64,000 bases of DNA, from NCBI RefSeq assembly GCF_042852765.1, contig NZ_AP031414.1. One strand, written 5' to 3'. This document shows positions 51,246 to 60,843 of this stretch, in pieces. The stretch's first letter is position 1, and the number at the start of each line of letters is the position of its first letter. A program made the position numbers and the translations under genes. This DNA comes from Schaedlerella glycyrrhizinilytica_A. Its GTDB lineage: Bacteria; Bacillota; Clostridia; Lachnospirales; Lachnospiraceae. The notes under the pieces were generated by a model that was given only the letters and a program-made list of their open reading frames with translations, was not told the DNA's origin and did no database searches.

Positions 51246-52292
51246 ATGAGATTTGGAGCATATATAAAAGATAAAATGGGATGGATTCTGTTAAATGGCA
51301 TGGGGATGCTGCTGCTTTTTGCATTTCTTCTTGCGATGGGTAACAGTCTGTCAGCCATTGCGTTGATCTTTTTAGCGTGGGGAGTGATTCTTGCAGGCGG
51401 TCTGATCGTTCAGTTTCAAAGCCGGAAAAAATATTTTGACCGTATGGAAAGTATGATAGAGGAGATGGATCAGCCGTTTTTATTTGCGGAATTGATGGAG
51501 CCGTCATGGAGGCTGGAAGACCGGCTGTATCGGGAGTTGTTACAGCGTTCCAACAAGGCTGTTCTGGAAGAAATACGAAGAAAAGAAGACGAACAGCGGG
51601 AATATAAAGAATTTATAGAAAGCTGGGTGCATGAAGCAAAGAATCCGATCACGGCGATGGAACTGCTCTGTGAAAATATGGAAAATGAACGGGAACAGCC
51701 GCAGATCCGCCGGATGCGTCTGGAATTGTCCAAGGTGGAGGGGCAGGTGGATAAGGTATTATATTATGCCCGGATGGAACAGGTCTGGAAAGACTATCTG
51801 ATCGCGCGGACGGATCTGCGTAAACTGGTACTGCGTGCGGTTCAGAAAAACCGGCTTGCATTTCAGGACAGAAAGATGCAGGTGAAAATAGAAATGGAAT
51901 CGTGTTTTGTCTCGACGGATGAAAAATGGGCATTGTTTATCCTGGACCAGATTTTCTCGAATTGTATCAAATACAGCAGGGATGAAAATGGCTGCGTTCG
52001 GATTTTTTCGGAAACCGGAAAAAACAAAGTGAAATTGAGTGTGGAAGACAATGGGATCGGAATCCGACCGGAAGAACTGGGGCGCGTGTTCGAAAAAGGA
52101 TTCTGCGGGACAAATGGACGGAGCGGCAGATATTCTACCGGGATCGGACTTTACCTTACGAAGAAACTTTGTGACCGACTCGGAATGGGAATCCGTATCG
52201 AATCGGAATACGGTCAGTATACACGGGTATGGCTGCAGTTTCCTGAAAGTGATTTTCAGAAGATCGGATGGGAGAAAACCTTTCAAAATTGA
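51246..52292 (+). CDS. BceS-type intramembrane-sensing histidine kinase
   Basis: A 348-aa kinase. Two closely spaced hydrophobic segments near the N terminus (about 14-60) leave almost no external sensor domain, typical of kinases that receive their signal from a BceAB transporter. The H-box is SWVHEAKNPITAME, N-box ILDQIFSNCIKYS, G-box EDNGIGI and STGIGLYLTKKL. ATG 51246 follows GAGGT; the GTG at 51234 overlaps that site. Confidence 0.92.
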   Translation: MRFGAYIKDKMGWILLNGMGMLLLFAFLLAMGNSLSAIALIFLAWGVILAGGLIVQFQSRKKYFDRMESMIEEMDQPFLFAELMEPSWRLEDRLYRELLQRSNKAVLEEIRRKEDEQREYKEFIESWVHEAKNPITAMELLCENMENEREQPQIRRMRLELSKVEGQVDKVLYYARMEQVWKDYLIARTDLRKLVLRAVQKNRLAFQDRKMQVKIEMESCFVSTDEKWALFILDQIFSNCIKYSRDENGCVRIFSETGKNKVKLSVEDNGIGIRPEELGRVFEKGFCGTNGRSGRYSTGIGLYLTKKLCDRLGMGIRIESEYGQYTRVWLQFPESDFQKIGWEKTFQN

Positions 52293-52421
52293 AAGATTGC
52301 GGAAAGGAACTCCGATACAACTCCCGAATGTTTCTTGTTATACTTAGAACACAGCAAAAAGTTTCCTTTGAACATTCATAGTGAGCGGAGGAGGCAGGTG
52401 AGAAACGAAAGGATGGATAAC

Positions 52422-53189
52422 ATGAAACATTTGATCAAAATCTGTGACATTGAAAAATATTATGGGAGCGGAAATAATATAACAAAGGCGGTGAACCGTG
52501 TCAGTTTTCAGGTGGATGAGGGCGAGTTTATCGGGATCATGGGCGCTTCCGGATCCGGAAAAACGACGCTTTTGAATATGATCTCCACGATCGACCGGGT
52601 GAGCGCCGGACATATTTATTATGGAGATACGGATATTACAATGCTGAAAGAAGAGGGGCTGGCAAAGTTCCGGAAAGAAAATCTGGGATTTGTTTTTCAG
52701 GAGTTTAACTTGTTGGACATGTTGACGATCCGGGAAAATATAGAACTTCCGATGACGCTGCAAAAGCAGAAAAAAGCAGAGATCGTGAAGCGGAGCAGAC
52801 AGGTCATGAGAGCGCTTGGAATCGAAAAGATCGCAGATAAGTTTCCGGTACAGGTATCCGGCGGGCAGAAGCAGCGCTGTGCCTGCGCCAGAGCCGTTGT
52901 GACACAGCCACAGTTGATCTGTGCCGATGAGCCGACCGGGGCGTTGGATTCCAGATCTGCGCAGATGCTTTTGGATACATTTGAGACGATGAACCGAAAA
53001 ATGGGAGCGACGATCCTGATGGTAACCCATGACGCGTTTTCGGCGAGTTACTGCAGACGGATCCTCTTTTTAAAAGACGGACAGATTTTCCATGAATTGT
53101 ACCGGGGACAGGAGACAAGGAGAGCGTTTCTGAATCAGATCCTGGATGTATTGGCGCTGACGGGAGGTGAGTGCAGTGATGCTGAATAA
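52422..53189 (+). CDS. BceA-type ABC transporter ATP-binding protein
   Basis: A 255-aa ATPase: Walker A GASGSGKTT, signature VSGGQKQRCACARA, Walker B LICADEPTGALD, D/H-loop MVTHDAFSASYCRRI. It pairs with the large FtsX-like permease encoded next, with which it overlaps by 11 bp. ATG 52422 follows GAAAGG; the frame is open upstream to 52335 without a better site. The 129-bp gap before it carries GAATGTT/AACATTC arms 38 bp apart (52326-52377), a possible regulator-binding region. Confidence 0.93.
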   Translation: MKHLIKICDIEKYYGSGNNITKAVNRVSFQVDEGEFIGIMGASGSGKTTLLNMISTIDRVSAGHIYYGDTDITMLKEEGLAKFRKENLGFVFQEFNLLDMLTIRENIELPMTLQKQKKAEIVKRSRQVMRALGIEKIADKFPVQVSGGQKQRCACARAVVTQPQLICADEPTGALDSRSAQMLLDTFETMNRKMGATILMVTHDAFSASYCRRILFLKDGQIFHELYRGQETRRAFLNQILDVLALTGGECSDAE

Positions 53190-55287
53190 ACTTGCACTGC
53201 GGAATGCCCGACGTTCTTCGAGAGATTATATTGTCTATGTATTGACGATGACGGTGATGGCGGCAATGATGTTTGCGTTTGATTCGATGGCGTTATCTCC
53301 GGATATTTTGTCGATGTTTCGGGAAGCTGGTGTGATGGGGGCGATGATCGGTCTGGTCAGCGTGTTTATCGTGGGAATCCTTGCATGGCTGATCCGCTAT
53401 ATGACGCGGTTTATGCTGGAAAAAAGAAGCCGTGAATTTGGAACCTATCTGTTGCTTGGGATGAATAAAAAACAGATTTCCGGACTTTATATGAAAGAAA
53501 ATATCCTGATGGGGATGATCGCATTTCTGATGGGAATCGGCGTCGGCATGTTTTTGCAGCAGATCCTGATGACGATATTTTACAGAGTGTTTGGGATGGA
53601 TTATCCGCTCCATGTGCAGTTAAACGGCTGGAGTATGCTTATGACCAGCGGGATTTACATACTGTGCTATTTTTTTGCGCTGATCCGAAACCGACGGCTG
53701 TTCAAAAAGATGACCATTGCGGAATTGATGCGGATGGAAAAGGAAAATGAAAAAATCCGTGAAAGTAAAAGTGGATTTGCGCGGATATGGTTTTTTGTGG
53801 CAGTCGGATTTTTTATCGTGTATACGATCCTCCTTTTTGGGGAAAGGTATTCGGTTGCGGGAGTATGTTGTATTACAGTCTGTTTTATCGCGGCGGTCTA
53901 TCTTTTTTACTATGGATTTTCAGCAATCCTCACCAGCTATATCCACAAAAGAAAATCAGGACTCTATAAGCCGGGACGATTATTTTTGCTGCGTCAGTAT
54001 ACGGGAAAACTGGGAACGATGCGTTTTACGATGGGAACATTGACGCTGCTTTTGATGACGGCAATCCTTGGAGGAAGCGTTTCGATGATGTTTGCAAGGT
54101 TCCAGAATCAGGCGATTGAAAATTCAGTTCCATTTGACATTCTGGTACACAGTGAAAACCCTGATGATGCGTTTGACGAAGAACTGGCAGCGATTCACGA
54201 TCAATGCAGAACAGAAGATACGTGGAGTTATCAGATTTATCAGGATGGGAAACAGGTGATGAACGAGTATCTGTATACACATGGCGGAACCGTTTCTAAA
54301 AAATACCGGAATCCGGACGGCAGTCTGAATGAGAAAGCGGTGGAAGAAGACGGATACGAATATTATAGTTATGATACTTATATGAGAATCAGTGATTACA
54401 ATCATTTAAGAGAAATGCTCGGATATGAACCGGTGGCACTTGGACAAGATAAGTATGCGGTTCAGATCAAAGAACGGATGGTTCCGTTTTTGGATGATAA
54501 GATCAAAGCGAGAACGCTGGACACTTCTTTGGGAGAACTGACGCTGGATGAGATTTATACGATCCCGTTTTCCCAGAATGGAAATAACGGGGCGGATTAT
54601 CTGATCATCGTACCGGATGAGGCGGCGGCAGGGATGGACGGCTATTTTTCAGAACTGGCAGTCTCCACAGAGGGGAAAGCGCCGTCTGATCTGCAGCAAA
54701 CGCTGGAAACGATCCGCCTGAAGAAAAACGGGATCCCGACGCAGGAAGAATTTTACGAGATGCAGGAGCGTGGCGAGATACCGGAAGAAGCCTATTGGGA
54801 ATCAGAAACGATGGGAGGATTCGGAACCGACCAGATCGTAAGCTGTGCCAGCGACGTTCTGGTGCGGGAGGGCATTGGGATGGATTTGAAGCTGGCGATG
54901 TTGTCTTTGGTATTTCCCTTGGCGTATGTCGGACTTGTATTTCTATGTGTGGCGCTTACGATCATGTCAGTCCAGCAGCTCAGTGATTCGTCGAAATACC
55001 GTTTCCGGTATGACGTACTTTCAAAGCTGGGAATGAATGAGAAAGAGATCGACCGCCTGATCTTGAAACAACTGGCATTCTACTATCTTGTTCCGGTCGT
55101 GATCGCTGTGATCTTAAGCGCGGCGACGGCTGTGTATGCCGGGCATCAGTTTGTATTCTATACCGGGGCAAACGGAAGCGGAATGTATTATTTCGGAATT
55201 TCCCTGTTTATTTTTGCGGGAGTCTATCTGATTTATTTTGGAATGACGTATCTTGGATTTAAAAGAAATGTACATTATTCAGCTTAA
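53179..55287 (+). CDS. BceB-type ABC transporter permease
   Basis: A 702-aa membrane protein with about ten hydrophobic segments (clusters at residues 20-40, 55-75, 105-125, 155-175, 205-265, 290-310 and the last 150) and a large extracellular domain between roughly residues 310 and 570, the hallmark of bacitracin/lantibiotic resistance permeases. It would release peptide antibiotics from their lipid II targets and signal to the BceS-type kinase. ATG 53179 follows GGAGGTG. Its 3' end overlaps the convergent DUF6512 gene by 9 bp. Confidence 0.92.
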   Translation: MLNKLALRNARRSSRDYIVYVLTMTVMAAMMFAFDSMALSPDILSMFREAGVMGAMIGLVSVFIVGILAWLIRYMTRFMLEKRSREFGTYLLLGMNKKQISGLYMKENILMGMIAFLMGIGVGMFLQQILMTIFYRVFGMDYPLHVQLNGWSMLMTSGIYILCYFFALIRNRRLFKKMTIAELMRMEKENEKIRESKSGFARIWFFVAVGFFIVYTILLFGERYSVAGVCCITVCFIAAVYLFYYGFSAILTSYIHKRKSGLYKPGRLFLLRQYTGKLGTMRFTMGTLTLLLMTAILGGSVSMMFARFQNQAIENSVPFDILVHSENPDDAFDEELAAIHDQCRTEDTWSYQIYQDGKQVMNEYLYTHGGTVSKKYRNPDGSLNEKAVEEDGYEYYSYDTYMRISDYNHLREMLGYEPVALGQDKYAVQIKERMVPFLDDKIKARTLDTSLGELTLDEIYTIPFSQNGNNGADYLIIVPDEAAAGMDGYFSELAVSTEGKAPSDLQQTLETIRLKKNGIPTQEEFYEMQERGEIPEEAYWESETMGGFGTDQIVSCASDVLVREGIGMDLKLAMLSLVFPLAYVGLVFLCVALTIMSVQQLSDSSKYRFRYDVLSKLGMNEKEIDRLILKQLAFYYLVPVVIAVILSAATAVYAGHQFVFYTGANGSGMYYFGISLFIFAGVYLIYFGMTYLGFKRNVHYSA

Positions 55288-55779
55288 ATCCAGAAACAAT
55301 CCGATCCGGGGAGGATAAAAGGTAAAGGTGAAAAATAAAAGAGCCAGAAGCGCAGTCAATAGATAAATCCATTTTCGCCGGCTGTCTGTCCGGACCGTAT
55401 CCTTTCCTTTCCATGCGAATCGGAAAGCAAAGAAAAGACCGAGCAGAAAGACGGCGATATCTGCGGCAAGGAGATGACGTCCCAATATTCCGGAATAGGT
55501 GTAAAAAAGTACGGGAATGCTGAACGTTCCGACAAAATTTCCAAGTAGCAGGGCGTCACGGAGCGTATGAAATTCTTTTTCCGGCTGTCGGATATAAGAC
55601 AGAAAAAACGCATATAAAAGCACCGGGAAAAACGAAAGTTTCATATGCTCCCATATAGATTCATTGACCGGAGCAAAGAGGGCGATGAACAGATTCTGCC
55701 CGGAACAGTCGTACAGAAAATGCGATAAGGTTCCGAAAACAGCGGTGAAGAGATAGCCTGCAATGATATAAAAACGCAT
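55279..55779 (-). CDS. DUF6512-like integral membrane protein
   Basis: A 166-aa protein with five hydrophobic segments. The N-terminal portion has YLFTAVFGTLSHFLYDC, and FAPVNESIWEHMKLSFFP is the most distinctive motif, typical of the small DUF6512 membrane family of unknown function. The start is uncertain: ATG 55779 is 13 bp after a GGAGG, and the frame is open to 55827. It overlaps the BceB gene tail to tail and may share a transcript with no neighbour. Confidence 0.75.
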   Translation of the reverse strand: MRFYIIAGYLFTAVFGTLSHFLYDCSGQNLFIALFAPVNESIWEHMKLSFFPVLLYAFFLSYIRQPEKEFHTLRDALLLGNFVGTFSIPVLFYTYSGILGRHLLAADIAVFLLGLFFAFRFAWKGKDTVRTDSRRKWIYLLTALLALLFFTFTFYPPRIGLFLDLS

Positions 55780-55838
55780 ATACGATATGAACCTCCATAG
55801 AAACAGATGATAATATAGTATATGCAAAAAAAGTCAGA

Positions 55839-56456
55839 TTATTGAATGGAATCTCGGACAGAGTGCCGGAACGTGTAAAACAATCCTTTTTTCATATTTT
55901 CATGCATGATCTTTTGTACTTCCTCAATAGAAACCGTGTCTTCATTTGTAAGCCACCAGCGGATCAGCGCCATCATGTTGGAAGAAAAGAGGTGCGCATA
56001 CAGCTCGCAATATGTATGTTTTGCCGATAATTCGGGAGATTCGGTAAGAAGTTTTTCCAGAATCTGCCGGTAAACCAGATCTGTCATTTCGTTGTAAGGC
56101 TGGCGCTCAATGGAAGCTTTCCATAAAATCAGATATTCTGTCCGTTTGGAATATACGAATGCCGTGAAATTCCGGAAAGGGATCTGATAATGCTCATCGT
56201 CGGTGACGCTTGGATTTGTGACAACGAAGTCAACGTTGACCTGTTGTTTGAACTCCTGCAGGATTTTGTTCAGATAACGATCCAGCAGGTCATATTTATC
56301 CGTGTAATATTTGTAAAAGGTGGAGCGGTTGATCAGCGCCCGTTCACACAATAACTGAACTGTGATTTTTTGGAACGGCAGCTCATTTAGAAGCTCCAGA
56401 AGCGCCCGATCGATCTGTTGTAATGTCTTGATGATACGTAAATCTTTTGTAGTCAT
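55839..56456 (-). CDS. TetR/AcrR family transcriptional regulator
   Basis: A 205-aa regulator with the N-terminal TetR HTH (ALLELLNELPFQKITVQLLCERALINRSTFYKYYTDKYDLLDRYL at residues 17-61) and a helical C-terminal ligand domain. It is divergent from the OFA-type transporter gene and is the likely local regulator. Start ATG 56456 follows AGAGG. A 9-bp inverted repeat lies over its promoter. Confidence 0.9.
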   Translation of the reverse strand: MTTKDLRIIKTLQQIDRALLELLNELPFQKITVQLLCERALINRSTFYKYYTDKYDLLDRYLNKILQEFKQQVNVDFVVTNPSVTDDEHYQIPFRNFTAFVYSKRTEYLILWKASIERQPYNEMTDLVYRQILEKLLTESPELSAKHTYCELYAHLFSSNMMALIRWWLTNEDTVSIEEVQKIMHENMKKGLFYTFRHSVRDSIQ

Positions 56457-56468
56457 AATAACCTCTGC

Positions 56469-56500
56469 AAAGCAACAAAATATATGGTAAGTGTTGCTTT
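56469..56500. promoter_or_regulatory. Probable TetR operator over the regulator promoter
   Basis: AAAGCAACA (56469-56477) and TGTTGCTTT (56492-56500) form a perfect 9-bp inverted repeat with a 14-bp centre. On the minus strand, TTGAAA-17-TATTTT overlaps it, so bound repressor would block the regulator's own promoter. The rest of the interval to 56672 shows no clear promoter for the MFS gene. Confidence 0.65.
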
Positions 56501-56672
56501 TTCAACATATTGTCTTTGGATTGATGATAGTTTCCCCATTTGAAAACTGATAAAATAATAAGGAAATGCATATGTTCTGTTTTATTTCCTCTGCATAAAG
56601 AGGGTAGCATAAATATGCGGAAGAATCAATGGCAGTGTATTGAAATATGGATGAAAGAAGAGGGTAAGAAGA

Positions 56673-57923
56673 ATGAGAGAGCAACAAAAAAATATTTCCA
56701 AACGGCGCTGGCTTGTGCTTCTGTTTGCATGTCTGACGAACTTATGTCTTGGTTCCGTCTATGCCTGGAGCGTGTTTGCCGCGCCGATGGCAGAGTATCT
56801 CGGAACGATAACAGGAACCGGGATCACAACGGCGGATCTGGCGATCGTCTATACCGTTGCCAACTCCGTAGGTCCGATCACGATGATCTCGGGAGGTTGG
56901 ATCAATGACCGGTTCGGACCCAAAAAAGTGATCCTCACAGGCGGTGTGATGTTCGGATGCGGTATGATCCTGGCTGGGCTGTCAACGTCTGTCGGAATGT
57001 TGATGGTGACATATGGTCTGCTTGGCGGTCTGGGACTTGGGATGGCATATGGCTGCACGATTAGCTGTTGTGTCAAATTCTTTCCGGACAAACGTGGTCT
57101 GATCGGCGGACTGACAACGGCGGCTTATGGATTCAGTTCGGTTCTGCTTCCGCCGGTGATCAATTTACTGGTAGAAAAAGTACAGGTGAAAATGGCGTTT
57201 ATCCTTGTCGGGATCACATTTCTTGTGATCATCTCGGTATCTTCTTTGTTTATGTTCTCTTGTCCGGATGGTTTCGTACCGGAGGGTTGGAAAGCGCCGG
57301 AAAAACAGGCGGGCGGACAAAAAGAAACAGATAAAGACTGGAAAGAGATGTTGAAAAGCTCGATTTTCTATCTGATGATCCTGCTTTTGATGAGCGGGGC
57401 TTTCAGCGGCATGATGATCATTTCTCAGGCTTCTGCAGTGGGAATGGAAATGATCGGTCTTTCGGTTGCGGCGGCAGGGATCGCAGTGTCCGTATTGGCG
57501 TTATTTAATTCGTTCGGACGGATTTTGGCAGGATTTCTTTCGGATAAGATCGGGCGTGTCCAGACGCTGACGCTTGCCTGTTTCTTGTCTGTCGGAGGGA
57601 ATGTGCTTCTCTATCTCTGTGGGAAAGGAGATCTGATCCTGTTTTATATCGGGATCTCGATCGTAGGTATTTGCTTCGGCGCATTTATGGGCGTATTCCC
57701 CGGATTTACGGCAGATCAGTTTGGCGCGGCGCATAACAGTGTCAACTATGGTATCATGTTTATCGGATTTGCGATGGCAGGGTATTTCGGACCGACGATC
57801 ATGAAAAATGTGTATTATAAAAATGGTTCTTACACACAGGCATTTTTGATCGCGGCAGGTTTAAGTGTGGCTGGAATCATACTGACGGTGTTGTATCGGA
57901 TGTGTAAGAAGAGAGAAAAATAA
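56673..57923 (+). CDS. OFA family MFS transporter
   Basis: A 416-aa, 12-segment major facilitator: NLCLGSVYAWSVFAAPM in the first helix, the MFS loop motif GGWINDRFGPKK, and the second-half loop LSDKIGRVQTL. The oxalate/formate antiporter group moves small carboxylates; the substrate cannot be assigned. ATG 56673 follows GAGGGTAAGAAG. Divergent TetR gene upstream; perfect bidirectional terminator downstream. Confidence 0.9.
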   Translation: MREQQKNISKRRWLVLLFACLTNLCLGSVYAWSVFAAPMAEYLGTITGTGITTADLAIVYTVANSVGPITMISGGWINDRFGPKKVILTGGVMFGCGMILAGLSTSVGMLMVTYGLLGGLGLGMAYGCTISCCVKFFPDKRGLIGGLTTAAYGFSSVLLPPVINLLVEKVQVKMAFILVGITFLVIISVSSLFMFSCPDGFVPEGWKAPEKQAGGQKETDKDWKEMLKSSIFYLMILLLMSGAFSGMMIISQASAVGMEMIGLSVAAAGIAVSVLALFNSFGRILAGFLSDKIGRVQTLTLACFLSVGGNVLLYLCGKGDLILFYIGISIVGICFGAFMGVFPGFTADQFGAAHNSVNYGIMFIGFAMAGYFGPTIMKNVYYKNGSYTQAFLIAAGLSVAGIILTVLYRMCKKREK

Positions 57924-57943
57924 GATCGACGGGCGTAAAAAAG

Positions 57944-57994
57944 AAAACCTCCCTGCAATTTATGAATGGTTCTCATAAATTGCAGGGAGGTTTT
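57944..57994. terminator. Bidirectional terminator between MFS and kinase genes
   Basis: Perfect 22-bp stem (57944-57965 with 57973-57994), 7-base loop, flanked by AAAA on the left and TTTT on the right. It ends both the rightward MFS gene and the leftward two-component operon. Confidence 0.97.
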
Positions 57995-58001
57995 GCATTG
58001 T

Positions 58002-59342
58002 TTAGAATGATTTATTGAGTAAGATCTTTACCATGCCGCCCTGCGGGCGATTTTCCAGTGTGAGAGTCCCACCATGCGAGTGGACCACTTCGGCGGCAAA
58101 CCAGAGACCGATCCCGTTATGCCCGTCTGCCTGACGCGCCGGATCATCTCTCCAAAGGCGTTCTGTGGCATGCCGGAGTGCGGCAGGACTAAAGCCCATT
58201 CCCTCATCGAAGATCAGAAGCTCCCAGCCTGTATCGGACGTCCTGCCGATGAGAGAGACCTGTTTTCCGGGGGGAGTATGTTCCAGCGCATTTTGGACAA
58301 TGTTGGAAAGAGCCCGGGAAAAATGGTCTTTCTGAAGCGGATAAAAGCCGGTAAGGTGATTGTCCATATGCAGTGAAATATGTTTCATCCCGGCAAACGG
58401 TTCCATGGATCGTACAAGATCAGGCAGCAGGGCAGAAAGATCAAAGGGGATCTTTGGTTCTTTGTTACCGGTGGAAGCATCCAAAAGACCGGAAAGATAC
58501 CGGTGTGCGCGGGTGGTATTTTCCAGGATCGTGTGAAGCATATGGTTCTGGTTCTCCGGGAGATTTTCACACAGGAGAAGTTCCGCGTTTCCGCCGATCA
58601 AAGTCAGCGGCGTTTTTAAGTCGTGAGCAAGTGCGGATATTTCCGCTTCCCGCTGCTGCTGGGTACGCCATTGTTCTGTGAGGGAATCGTACAATGCACG
58701 GCGCATTTCATCCATCGCGGCGAGCGCATCATCAAATTCTCGGATCCCTGCAGGAAAAATTGCAAAATCAAGTTCTTGAGAAGTGATTTTATTGCTTATA
58801 TCATGAAAAAGTTTCAATTTTGACGTCAAACTTCGACGAAGTAGTAAGACGCTTAAGAGCAGGACAAAAATGAAAGCCAGAAATAACGTGATCCACCAGA
58901 GTACTTCAAAAGGTGGAAGATACTTCCGGAGTTGCGGATCGGTGAAATCTCTTTGATATACCCAGTGGATCAGTATTGTACTTTGATCGGCATAGATGTA
59001 CCGGATGATATGGGGATCATCCGAGTCTTTTGTTAAAAAAACGGAAAGGCGACCGGCTTCTTTTGAATCTGTATTTGTTTCCAAAAGACTTCCATCAGCG
59101 GCAAAAAGTGCGTAATCGGAAAGAAAATCTTCTCCCGGGGTTGTAAAGGTTTCCGGATGGTCAAGCAGCATCGCTTCTGCCTGCCGGTTCGGGAGAGAAC
59201 CATGATAGATAAAGCCGGTCGTCTGGAGCAGCTGCATGATGGCAAGCCAGAGTAAGGCACAAAAAAGCATCAGCCCCAGCATGATACATGCAAAGCGGAG
59301 CAGAACGAAAGAAAGGCTTACAGATCGTTTTCTTTTTTCCAT
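58002..59342 (-). CDS. Sensor histidine kinase of the LanFEG-type operon
   Basis: A 446-aa kinase with two membrane segments (about 14-36 and 146-168) enclosing an external domain of about 110 residues, H-box ALAHDLKTPLTLIGGNAELL, N-box NIVQNALEHTPPG, G-boxes DEGMGF and GIGLWFAAEVVHSHGGT. It resembles lantibiotic/bacitracin-responsive NisK/SpaK-like or general EnvZ-type kinases. Start ATG 59342 overlaps the response regulator gene by 25 bp. Confidence 0.92.
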   Translation of the reverse strand: MEKRKRSVSLSFVLLRFACIMLGLMLFCALLWLAIMQLLQTTGFIYHGSLPNRQAEAMLLDHPETFTTPGEDFLSDYALFAADGSLLETNTDSKEAGRLSVFLTKDSDDPHIIRYIYADQSTILIHWVYQRDFTDPQLRKYLPPFEVLWWITLFLAFIFVLLLSVLLLRRSLTSKLKLFHDISNKITSQELDFAIFPAGIREFDDALAAMDEMRRALYDSLTEQWRTQQQREAEISALAHDLKTPLTLIGGNAELLLCENLPENQNHMLHTILENTTRAHRYLSGLLDASTGNKEPKIPFDLSALLPDLVRSMEPFAGMKHISLHMDNHLTGFYPLQKDHFSRALSNIVQNALEHTPPGKQVSLIGRTSDTGWELLIFDEGMGFSPAALRHATERLWRDDPARQADGHNGIGLWFAAEVVHSHGGTLTLENRPQGGMVKILLNKSF

Positions 59343-59992
59343 TTATATCCAACCCCCCAGACTGTTTCGATCGGAGCGGCATCATGCTCCTTTAATTTTG
59401 CACGGATATTTTTGACGTGCATGGCGATGACGGAGGAATCACCCTCCGCATCGAAGCCGAAGACATTTTCATAAATCTGTTCTTTTGTAAAAATCTGTCC
59501 GCTGTGCAGGGTCAGATATTCGCAGATCGCATATTCGCCTTTGGTGAGTGGAACCGACTGTTCTTTGACGGTCACTATTTTTGCCTGGAGATCAAAATGA
59601 ATGTCGCCGCGGATGAGAGCGTGTGTCGGCTGTCGTTTCTCACGCCGCAGATGCGCGTTGACACGGGCGCTCAGCTCGGCAAGGCTGAACGGTTTTTTTA
59701 TGTAATCATCAGCGCCGAGCCCCAGTCCTTGTACAAGCGCGGCGTCTCCGGTCTTGGCTGTCAGAAACAGGATCGGACAGTCCACTTCCGTTCTGATGCG
59801 GCGGATCAGAGAAAATCCGTCTTCTTTCGGCATCATGATATCAAACAGCAGAAGATCATAAAAGCGGCAGCGCTTTGGTGTTACGGCAGTCGGATCTGCT
59901 TCCGTATCGACTTGATGTCCGTCTCTTTGAAGTGCAGCACAGATGAGTGCGAGCATATCCGGATCATCATCTACAACAAATATTTTAGCCAT
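59318..59992 (-). CDS. OmpR-family response regulator
   Basis: A 224-aa regulator: receiver VDDDPDM and phospho-acceptor Asp in LLLFDIMMP (about 53), Lys in IKKPFSL, then a winged-helix domain ending VWGVGYKWKKENDL. Start ATG 59992 has GGAGGG upstream; the open frame beyond it crosses the repeat remnant and is not coding. It is encoded with the kinase, downstream of the ABC exporter genes. Confidence 0.94.
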   Translation of the reverse strand: MAKIFVVDDDPDMLALICAALQRDGHQVDTEADPTAVTPKRCRFYDLLLFDIMMPKEDGFSLIRRIRTEVDCPILFLTAKTGDAALVQGLGLGADDYIKKPFSLAELSARVNAHLRREKRQPTHALIRGDIHFDLQAKIVTVKEQSVPLTKGEYAICEYLTLHSGQIFTKEQIYENVFGFDAEGDSSVIAMHVKNIRAKLKEHDAAPIETVWGVGYKWKKENDL

Positions 59993-60011
59993 GGCAGTTT
60001 CCCTCCTGACA

Positions 60012-60054
60012 AAAGAAAATTGATTGACTGTTTTCCCTTTGTATATTGACGCTA
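60012..60054 (-). repeat. Second solo end of the dispersed element
   Basis: On the minus strand from 60054: TAGCGTCAATATACAAAGGG, then AAAACAGTCAATCAA. Twenty of the first 24 bases match the element end, and similarity continues weakly through the GTCGATGAA-like segment. It abuts the permease stop codon (60057-60055) and forms the leader of the response regulator gene. Confidence 0.6.
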
Positions 60055-60810
60055 TTATATCATATTTAAAATGTGGTGTGGATCTTCTCGTTTGCATTTT
60101 TGGCACATCCACAGAAAGAAAAAGGTGAACATGCCACAGGAAATGAGGATCATCACACTGAGCAGACGGTTTTTCAAAGTGGCAGGATAGTAACCGGAAA
60201 ACTGGAAAATCGCTGCAATAGGATAATAGGTTCGGTATGGATCGGAAATCGCGGCAAACAGTCCGCCGATGGAGTAGATTTCCGTCACTATAAGCGCTGC
60301 CCATTGTCCGTTTTTTCGGAAAGCGCAGAAAGCGATCAGCGGAGAAACTGCAAAAAACACTCCGATCCCATTTGACAGGTATTGCAGGAACATGCGGAGG
60401 ATCAGTGGGAATGAGAGCGCAGTCCCGTGCAGAAAGAGTTCGGTCAAACAGGTGATGGTGAAGAGCAGGAGTGAAAGTACAAGGGCGAACAGGAACGTCA
60501 GCAGTAGTTTCACGGTGGTTAATCTTGCCGGATGTATGGGAATCAGCCGGAGTGATTTTAACGTATCGTCTTCCGTTTCCCGACAGATCAGATAACTTCC
60601 GAATAAAGCAGTGATGGATGGGAGGAGAAAAAAGATGCTCCAGGGCTGTACTTCATCCATATACCATCCGACATGCTCCGTATAGCGGTTCGGATCAGCA
60701 ACAAAGACAAACACAGCGGTCAGAATCACGGCGAAGACGGAAATCAAAAGTATTGTGGAACGGCGAAGTTTTTTCCATTCGATTTGAAGTAAAAGGAATT
60801 GGTTTTTCAT
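60055..60810 (-). CDS. ABC transporter permease, lantibiotic immunity type (LanG-like)
   Basis: A 251-aa protein with six hydrophobic segments; the start MKNQFLLLQIEWKKLRRS and the pattern ETEDDTLKSLRLIPI with MKTVKLL-like spacing (LTTVKLLLTFLFA) are typical of MutE/EpiE/MutG-like permeases. ATG 60810 follows GGAGG. It pairs with the preceding permease and the ATPase to export or expel peptide antibiotics such as lantibiotics or bacitracin. A repeat remnant begins right after its stop. Confidence 0.88.
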   Translation of the reverse strand: MKNQFLLLQIEWKKLRRSTILLISVFAVILTAVFVFVADPNRYTEHVGWYMDEVQPWSIFFLLPSITALFGSYLICRETEDDTLKSLRLIPIHPARLTTVKLLLTFLFALVLSLLLFTITCLTELFLHGTALSFPLILRMFLQYLSNGIGVFFAVSPLIAFCAFRKNGQWAALIVTEIYSIGGLFAAISDPYRTYYPIAAIFQFSGYYPATLKNRLLSVMILISCGMFTFFFLWMCQKCKREDPHHILNMI

Positions 60811-60843
60811 AGTTGACCTCCTTTGGATCATAAAATTTGCAAT

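Noticed and set aside
59993..60304. N-terminal extension of the response regulator
   Set aside because: The frame is merely open; the canonical receiver start MAKIFVVDDD at 59992 has its own GGAGGG site, and the extension crosses the permease gene.
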